A program made the translations under genes and the position numbers. From NCBI GenBank assembly GCA_019246575.1, contig JAFAQG010000298.1, positions 1 to 5,453 on the forward strand: 5,453 nucleotides of DNA. The letters run 5' to 3'. The notes under the pieces were generated by a model. It searched no databases, was not told the origin of the DNA, and saw only the letters and a program-made list of their open reading frames with translations. Positions within the stretch are counted from its first letter, which is position 1. The number at the start of each line of letters is the position of its first letter. Origin of the DNA: Acidobacteriaceae bacterium (lineage in GTDB: Bacteria > Acidobacteriota > Terriglobia > Bryobacterales > Bryobacteraceae). This document shows, one piece after another, positions 1 through 4,458 of the stretch.

Positions 1-276
1 ACTAGCAAATTCTGGCTGCGCGCCTACGCTGATCAGAAATTCGTCCGTTTCGACGCGCGGGCCCGTAACATGGCTATTTTTAATCACGTCGACGGAAAAT
101 TCCACATCCATAGATGTCTCAACGCCCGTGCCGGTAGCCTCGCCGTCAGCCATGAGTGCATGCCCGTCGCCCAAGAATAGCAATCCGCCCGGATGATAGA
201 CGGGCAGAATCACCGTGGCCCCTTCGCCGATCTCGTTGTAATTGAGGTTGCCTCCATAGCTGCCGGCTGGCGCCAT
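1..276 (-). pseudogene. acetamidase/formamidase fragment (C-terminal part, both ends missing)
   Basis: Reading the minus strand from 276 to the window edge gives 92 open codons with the signature of the FmdA/AmdA family, metal-dependent amidases that release ammonia from formamide or acetamide. Visible motifs are SYGGNLNYNEIGEG near the start, then LPVYHPGGLLFLGDGHALMA, where the GDGHA core is highly conserved and tied to metal and substrate binding, then DGEATGTGVETSMDVEF, and a later PRVETDEFLISVG stretch. In this family the GGN segment lies well inside the protein, so a large N-terminal portion is missing. Upstream of codon 276 the frame runs for only 22 more codons, antisense to the ardC piece, before a TGA at 345-343, and shows no family resemblance. 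The 3' part lies left of the window. The break at about 276 falls where the ArdC coding sequence begins, so I read this as a truncated remnant. Family assignment is strong; calling it a pseudogene rests on that junction being real. Confidence 0.8.
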
Positions 277-550
277 GGCCACAGTCACACAACCCGTTGC
301 AAAGGAGCAAGTCTCGACCACGGGCTCAAAGCGAGATTTCCGTCAGGAAGTAACAGACAACATCATCGACATGCTCGAAACGGGCACTGCCCCCTGGCAG
401 AAACCGTGGGAACCTACCGCGGGTGCCTTTGGTATGCCGATGAACCCCACAACCGAAAAGGCATATCGGGGCGGCAATGCTATCCACCTAATGGCGACCG
501 GTCTGCGCAAGGGGTATGACGACCCTCGCTGGATGACCTACAAACAAGCG
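275..550 (+). pseudogene. ArdC-like antirestriction protein fragment (N-terminal ssDNA-binding domain, truncated)
   Basis: The first 92 codons from ATG 275 match the N-terminal domain of ArdC/TraC-type antirestriction proteins (DUF1738, ArdC-like ssDNA-binding). These proteins are usually carried by conjugative plasmids and integrative elements and protect incoming single-stranded DNA. Recognisable pieces are DFRQEVTDNIIDMLE (residues 21-35), GTAPWQKPW (37-45), NPTTEKAYRGGNAIHLMATG (57-76) and DPRWMTYKQA (83-92). The last normally leads into a section rich in Gly, Trp and Lys and then a long protease-like C-terminal domain. Here the resemblance stops at residue 92 and phosphoesterase sequence follows directly. 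I see no Shine-Dalgarno sequence upstream of 275, and the upstream DNA is antisense formamidase coding sequence, so the native promoter appears lost. No recombinase, terminal inverted repeat or target duplication is visible at either end. It is best read as a scar of a mobile element. Confidence 0.8.
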
Positions 551-1072
551 ATATCTCGCGGCAGCGCTGTATCGCGCAGTCGATGTGCTCGGATTCGCCT
601 GCTGTTTCTGAACGCCATGGACGGCATCAGTCCGCATTCGTTCGATTTCAGTGAGCAGCAGATGTCGTGGCTAGAGCGCCAGCTCAATGATGCGCGAGTT
701 ACTGGCCTGCGGTCGCTCGTGTTCACACATCTTTATCCCAGCGAGCTTGAAACACAGGGCAGAAGGTTCAGTCGCGCAATTCGTCAAGGCGGAGTGGAGT
801 TGGTCGAGATGGGCCACACACACTACAACGAGCTAGCGAATGACGGAGGTACGATTTACGCAACCACTCGCTCGACGGGTCAGGCCGAGGAAGGACCGCC
901 CGGATTCTCAATCACCGTAATTGACGATGACGTCATTGGCTGGAAGTTCAAAGAACGCGAGCGATGGCCGCTCGCGATGATTACGTCGCCAGCTGACGAA
1001 AAACTCATCACGCGCCCAGCGAGCCCGCATCATATCGTGCGCGGAGAGATTTCGGTCTGCGCGCGCGTATGA
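275..1072 (+). CDS. chimeric open frame: ArdC N-terminus joined to a metallophosphoesterase C-terminal part (probably accidental)
   Basis: This 265-codon frame opens at ATG 275 and closes at TGA 1070-1072. Residues 1-92 are ArdC-like. Residues about 93-106 (codons 551-592) resemble nothing, because the phosphoesterase DNA is being read in the wrong frame there. From about R107 onwards the frame is genuine phosphoesterase. An automatic annotator would call this one protein, but the middle stretch and the stop show that it arose from a junction, a one-base deletion and a nonsense change. It would lack most metal ligands of the phosphoesterase and the second half of the ArdC domain, so I expect no enzyme activity. 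Whether it is expressed is unknown. It has no visible ribosome binding site or promoter. Confidence 0.4.
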   Translation: MATVTQPVAKEQVSTTGSKRDFRQEVTDNIIDMLETGTAPWQKPWEPTAGAFGMPMNPTTEKAYRGGNAIHLMATGLRKGYDDPRWMTYKQAISRGSAVSRSRCARIRLLFLNAMDGISPHSFDFSEQQMSWLERQLNDARVTGLRSLVFTHLYPSELETQGRRFSRAIRQGGVELVEMGHTHYNELANDGGTIYATTRSTGQAEEGPPGFSITVIDDDVIGWKFKERERWPLAMITSPADEKLITRPASPHHIVRGEISVCARV

Positions 1073-1411
1073 GACGCCCAACCTATACGGTGCGTTGTGA
1101 TGCTTGCAGGCCAAGGTCGTGAGCGCCCGATGCAGTTGATTGATGGAATATGGACGTGCAAATGGAACTCTGCTGAGGTTGACGACGGCGTTCATCGGCT
1201 TTCCATTCCAGCCGAAACGGTTGACAGGCGCACGGCAGAAGACGCGATCTCACTTCTGATAAGCCAGTCCGGCAAGTATCGGGAGTCTGCACGACATTCA
1301 ACTGATTACGAGAACGCGATTGGCCCGTATCCGGAGAAGTGCATTGTTGGGACACAACTTGGCCCGAATGAAAACGGAACCAAGGGTCCATGGCCGTCAT
1401 GGAGAGAATAG
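551..1411 (+). pseudogene. metallophosphoesterase (calcineurin-like) C-terminal remnant, frameshifted and interrupted by a stop
   Basis: This piece is the C-terminal part of a calcineurin-like phosphoesterase, a binuclear-metal hydrolase of the CpdA-like type. Frame 3 (549-596) reads YRAVDVLGF and continues, after a missing base near 596, as RLLFLNAMDGI in frame 2. Numbered in the frame from 275, SEQQMSWLERQL is at 126-137, the metal-binding H of VFTHLYP at 149-155, and the hallmark GHTHYNE at 180-186. The N-terminal DxH, GDxxD and GNH motifs are absent, lost at the ArdC junction. A TGA at 1070-1072 follows the codons for ISVCARV. The same frame continues open for 112 codons to TAG 1409-1411, including DGIWTCKWNSAEVDDGVHRL and GRTAEDA-like sequence (DRRTAEDAISLL), which resembles an Ig-like C-terminal domain. 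So the GTG-initiated frame at 1097-1411 is not a separate gene but the tail of this one. The substrate cannot be inferred. The remnant overlaps the transporter start, suggesting a former operon. Confidence 0.75.
1390..1411 (+). other. overlap of phosphoesterase tail and transporter start
   Basis: The phosphoesterase frame ends at TAG 1409-1411, while possible transporter starts lie at 1390 and 1399 in another frame. Such an overlap is typical of translational coupling within an operon. The premature TGA at 1072 would end ribosome travel about 320 bases before this point, so coupling should now be weakened unless ribosomes re-initiate, for example at GTG 1097 or ATG 1100. Confidence 0.55.
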
Positions 1412-2703
1412 AAAACGGTCCCATGAAGGAGATCGTATCGGCAGTGCCATGGCATTCCGCTGTCATTTGGTTCATCGCGCTCGCATCTATCACGCTGGTC
1501 CTGATTCGTCCGAAAGGACTGCCGGAAGCGTGGTGGGCGGTACTGGGCGCGATTGTGCTCGTAGTGTCCCGGCTCATTTCGCCCGGAGCGGCCATGCACG
1601 CTGCGGCAAAAGGCTTGGACGTTTACCTCTTCCTCATCGGGATGATGATTATGTCCGAGTTGGCACGGCGCGAAGGGGTATTCGACTGGGTAGCGGGACA
1701 TGCGGTACGCGCGTCGAGGGGCTCGCGCACGCGGCTGTTTGTGCTGATTTATTGCGTCGGGATCGCAGTCACCATCTTTCTATCCAATGACGCGACAGCG
1801 GTGGTATTAACGCCAGCGGTGCTTGCCGCAATCAGGGCTGCCGAAGCCGAGCCGCTGCCTTACCTGCTCATCTGTGCCTTCATTGCGAACGCTGCAAGCT
1901 TCGTGCTCCCGATTTCGAATCCAGCGAATCTCGTTGTGTTTGGGCGCGGTCTGCCTCCGCTCGGACCATGGCTTGCGACGTTTGCTCTGCCTTCGGCGGC
2001 CTCAATTATGGTCACATTTCTTGTGCTGCGCTGGCTGTCACGGAGACACCTGCAGGGTCCGGTGAATACCAATGTGAATGGACAACCGCTTTCGCCCACA
2101 GGAAGAATCACGCTGTATGGCATCGCGTTTCTCGCGATTGTGCTGATGAGTGCTTCTGCACTTAAAGTAGATCTGGGAGCGCCCGCGTGTGTGGCCGGAC
2201 TGCTGGTTGCCGCCATGGTGTCCTTCCGCGACCACCGGGCACCTCGCGATATCGCCGGGGAAATCGCCTGGAGTGTGATCCCGCTGGTTGCGGGCCTGTT
2301 TGTCATTGTCGAAGCGTTGAACGGCACCGGCGCCCTGCACGCGACCGTTACCGCGCTGCGCGATATGAAAGCGTGGCCGATGCTGAGCAGTGCATTCGCT
2401 TCGGCTTTCGGGGTCGCCCTCATTTCGGATGTCATGAACAACCTGCCAAGCGGATTGATCAGCAGGGCGGCCGTGCAAGCGGCCGGAGCTACAGGCGTCC
2501 TGCGGCACGCAGTGTTGATCGGGGTAGATCTCGGACCCAATCTTTCAGTGAGCGGCTCGCTTGCGACGATTCTCTGGTCGATCGCCATCCGCCGCGAAGC
2601 CCAACCGATCGGCTTTTGGAAATTCTTGAGATGGGGCGCGCTGGTCATGCCTCCCGCACTCGCCGTGGCTATATTGGCGCTTCTCGGCACTGCACAACGA
2701 TAG
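1390..2703 (+). CDS. arsB: ArsB/ion-transporter-superfamily membrane pump (probable arsenite efflux)
   Basis: This is a 437-residue polytopic inner-membrane protein, close to the usual 429 or so of ArsB, which extrudes arsenite or antimonite using the proton gradient or an ArsA ATPase. About ten to twelve hydrophobic segments are visible, for example residues 24-40, 47-63, 78-91, 115-131, 157-174, 196-214, 240-256, 264-277, 294-309 and 415-432. The two pseudo-symmetric halves each carry the expected re-entrant tip: FLSNDATAVVLTP (130-142) with SNPANLVVF (176-184), and DVMNNLPSGLI (347-357) with GVDLGPNLSVSGS (378-390). No frame damage is seen. ATG 1390 is the first possible start. An AAGGG at 1382-1386 is only 3 bases from it but 12 from ATG 1399, and ATG 1423 is another candidate. 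All give the same membrane core. No arsR, arsC or arsA is in the window, so arsenite is the likely substrate by family only. Related anion or Na+/H+ transporters of the superfamily remain possible. Confidence 0.85.
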   Translation: MAVMERIENGPMKEIVSAVPWHSAVIWFIALASITLVLIRPKGLPEAWWAVLGAIVLVVSRLISPGAAMHAAAKGLDVYLFLIGMMIMSELARREGVFDWVAGHAVRASRGSRTRLFVLIYCVGIAVTIFLSNDATAVVLTPAVLAAIRAAEAEPLPYLLICAFIANAASFVLPISNPANLVVFGRGLPPLGPWLATFALPSAASIMVTFLVLRWLSRRHLQGPVNTNVNGQPLSPTGRITLYGIAFLAIVLMSASALKVDLGAPACVAGLLVAAMVSFRDHRAPRDIAGEIAWSVIPLVAGLFVIVEALNGTGALHATVTALRDMKAWPMLSSAFASAFGVALISDVMNNLPSGLISRAAVQAAGATGVLRHAVLIGVDLGPNLSVSGSLATILWSIAIRREAQPIGFWKFLRWGALVMPPALAVAILALLGTAQR

Positions 2704-2861
2704 TGCATAACCAATGCAGGCTGGGCGGAAGCATCACAAAACGTGTCCGCTTAGAACACGCTCGTGTGGACCATGTGAGCCACGACCACAGTCGAGACAA
2801 AGCGATGCCAATAAGATAGCTCCGTGTATTTGTCTGGAACCGCAGATGCGTAATAAATCGC
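2704..2861. other. intergenic region with small inverted repeats, no gene seen
   Basis: This 158-base gap separates the transporter from the SHOCT gene. Directly after the stop, TGCAT and ATGCA (2704-2708 and 2714-2718) form a five-base inverted repeat with a five-base loop. Further on, CGTGT (2742-2746), ACACG (2756-2760) and CGTGT (2763-2767) could form two alternative short hairpins that share the middle arm. None has a following T-run, so I do not call a rho-independent terminator. I find no tRNA-like fold and no convincing reading frame. Confidence 0.4.
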
Positions 2862-2862
2862 A
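2830..2862 (+). promoter_or_regulatory. possible promoter for the SHOCT gene, perhaps leaderless
   Basis: TTGTCT at 2830-2835 and TAATAA at 2851-2856 resemble -35 and -10 boxes, but with a short 15-base spacer. Transcription from this -10 would begin close to the ATG at 2862, which fits the absence of a Shine-Dalgarno sequence before that start. The match is weak and is offered only because no other initiation signal is apparent. Confidence 0.2.
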
Positions 2863-3179
2863 TGAGCAATCCCGTGCGCCTAGGGGCGTTGTTATTTGCA
2901 GTTCTCCTCTTGTGGTCCTGCGCTGCGGGTCCGGCGCCGCCGCTTCCACTCGGATTGGGACCCGGCTTCGATCAGATCTTCCCGATCGTGCTCCTAGTGA
3001 TTGCCGCGCTGCTGGTCTGGAAGTGTCTTCCCTCTATTCAGCAACGCTTCAGGAAAACAGATCGAAGTGCAGGAGACCTGGAGGCGGAAGCCACCATTCG
3101 CCAGCGTTATGCACGCGGCGAAGTCACGCGCGAGCAATATCTCAAGATGCTCGACGACCTTCAGCGCAAACACCGCTAA
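2862..3179 (+). CDS. small membrane protein with C-terminal SHOCT domain
   Basis: This 105-residue protein begins with a short basic stretch and a hydrophobic segment (residues 8-19) ending in LLWSC at 16-20. That could be a lipoprotein signal with Cys20 lipidated, although Trp at -2 is unusual for a lipobox. A Pro/Gly-rich spacer (21-36) leads to a clear second membrane segment, IFPIVLLVIAALLVW (39-53). A charged linker follows, then a SHOCT module at about 77-103 with the typical RQRYARGEVTREQYLKML pattern. SHOCT is a short C-terminal domain found on many bacterial membrane or secreted proteins and thought to mediate oligomerisation or protein contacts; the role of this protein is not known. 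The start at ATG 2862 puts the hydrophobic segment at the N-terminus as expected. It ends 14 bases before the convergent regulator gene, and no terminator is evident between them. Alternatively it is a plain two-helix membrane protein with no lipid anchor. Confidence 0.8.
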   Translation: MSNPVRLGALLFAVLLLWSCAAGPAPPLPLGLGPGFDQIFPIVLLVIAALLVWKCLPSIQQRFRKTDRSAGDLEAEATIRQRYARGEVTREQYLKMLDDLQRKHR

Positions 3180-3193
3180 TCGCAGCCGGTCGT

Positions 3194-4458
3194 TTAATCC
3201 GCTTGCAAGCCATATTCGCGAACCTTCTCGTAGAGTAGCCTGCGATGCATCTTCAACAGCTCAGCCGCTTTTGATTTATTGCCGTTGGCAGCGATCATGG
3301 CGCGCTCGACAAGCGATTTTTCAAGATTCTCTATACACGCTTTCCAACCCTCTTCGAGCGGCGCGCGATCCCCCCAGCTCGAAAGACCCGCGTCAGGCGT
3401 GCTCTGCAAATCGATGTCCGTTTCGTCGATGATGCTGCTATGCGCGAGCACCGCGCACGCTCTACGGTGTTCTCTAACTCGCGCACATTACCGGGCCAGT
3501 GATATACGCACAGCTTTGCAAGGGCAGCGGATGTCATGGTGACCGGTCGGTCACCGCGATGCAAGAAATGCTCGAATTCCCCGTCTGCGATGGCTTGCTC
3601 CAAATCGCGCGAAGTAGCCGTGATTAGGCGAAGATCGATGTTGATCTTCGCGTTGCTGCCCAGCCGTTCGATCATGCGGTCCTGGATCGCGCGGAGTAAC
3701 TTGGTCTGCAATGCAGGTGCGAGTTCGCCGATTTCGTCCAGGAACAGCGTGCCGCCGTTTGCTTCTTCAAAACGGCCAATTCGATGGTAGAGTGCGTTGG
3801 TGAACGCGCCCCGCTCGTGGCCGAAGAGCTCGGATTCGAGCAGAGTTTCGGGAATCGCGGCGCAGTTCACTCTTACCAGCGGGCCTGTCGCGCCGGGGCT
3901 GTTGTGATGAATGGCGTTCACGACGAGTTCTTTGCCGGTGCCCGATTCGCCGCGCACCAGCACTGTCGCCTCGCTTGCCGCCACTTGGCCGACTAACTTA
4001 TAGACGTGCTGCATCGCGGGGCTGTGTCCGATGATTGCCGGAGACTTGTGTTCAGAAGCGCTATCGCGGGCTGCGGTGACCGTTTGGCGCGCAAGCCGCC
4101 GGCGTTCAATGGCGCGGTTCAGTTGCGGCAGCAGCTGATCGAAGTCGATTGGCTTTGTGACGTAATCGAACGCCCCAAGCTTCATTGCTTCAATAGCGGT
4201 GCTGCTATCGCCATGCGCGGTCATCACGATGAGGGCTGTGTCGGAACCGCCCTCACGCGCTTTCCGAAGCACTTCGAGGCCATCGAGTTCAGGCATCCGT
4301 ATATCGAGTAGCGCGGCCGCGGGTTCTTCGGTCAACAGCAACGAGAGTGCCGTACGCTCGTCTTCAGCAGCCAGCACCTTGAAGCCCGCTGCTTCGAGCA
4401 GAGCCTGCATCGAGACACGCGCGGCGCGCTCGTCTTCCGCAATCAAGACCTGTTTCAT
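3194..4458 (-). pseudogene. NtrC/AtoC-family sigma54-type response regulator, broken by an internal deletion and a frameshift
   Basis: Read from ATG 4458, this has a receiver domain (residues 1-120) with acidic pocket E8/D9, phospho-acceptor D52 in LLDIRMPELDG, T80 and K102. An AAA+ domain follows with Walker A GESGTGKE (170-177), the L1-loop motif as GAFTNA (217-222) rather than GAFTGA, Walker B GGTLFLDE (235-242) and sensor I around LRLITATSRDLE (276-287). After DGEF (292-295) the text jumps to EHFLHRG. Homologues have about 28-30 more residues here, including the FREDLxxRLNV arginine-finger stretch and LPPLRERxEDI. WPGNVRELENTVERA (321-335) is followed by a one-base loss at about 3452-3457. 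The frame at 3451-3194 then carries the Fis-type HTH (SLVERAMIAANGNKSKAAEL, MHRRLLYEKVREYGL). As read, translation runs on to a 375-residue product without the HTH. Restored, it would be about 450 residues, normal for the family. It is coupled to the upstream kinase. Identity is strong; loss of function is an inference. Confidence 0.85.
4455..4458 (-). other. ATGA overlap of kinase stop and regulator start
   Basis: On the minus strand the kinase ends in TGA (4457-4455) and the regulator starts with ATG (4458-4456), sharing ATGA. This four-base overlap fixes the regulator start and indicates translational coupling. It is the usual arrangement for a cognate sensor-regulator pair. A GGA lies eight bases before the ATG. 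Confidence 0.85.

Noticed and set aside
250..600. Insertion sequence or attachment-site ends flanking the ArdC piece
   Set aside because: I found no terminal inverted repeats, target-site duplication or recombinase coding sequence at either junction.
275..1072. A novel ArdC-phosphoesterase fusion acting as an antirestriction nuclease
   Set aside because: The residues between the two parts are phosphoesterase DNA read in the wrong frame, the ArdC domain is cut in the middle, most metal ligands of the phosphoesterase are missing, and the frame ends at a premature stop.
1097..1411. A separate 104-residue hypothetical gene starting at GTG 1097
   Set aside because: It lies in the same frame as the phosphoesterase, only eight codons after its TGA, and continues that protein's C-terminal domain. 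It is therefore the tail of the broken gene.
1860..2714. Long minus-strand open frame of 284 codons opposite the transporter
   Set aside because: Its translation lacks any recognisable domain or membrane pattern, while the plus-strand frame is a complete ArsB-like protein. Long antisense frames are common in GC-rich coding DNA.
2704..2718. Rho-independent terminator after the transporter
   Set aside because: The TGCAT/ATGCA stem is only five base pairs, AT-rich, and has no T-run after it.
2719..2736. A -24/-12 sigma54 promoter (GG, ten bases, GC) after the transporter
   Set aside because: Only the GGC and GCA cores fit and the flanking bases do not. Such partial matches are frequent, so I do not call it despite the nearby NtrC-type regulator.
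3194..3451. A free-standing 85-residue Fis-like DNA-binding protein
   Set aside because: It begins exactly where the regulator frame is lost, and its sequence is the expected C-terminal HTH of that regulator, so it is a frameshifted piece and not an independent gene.
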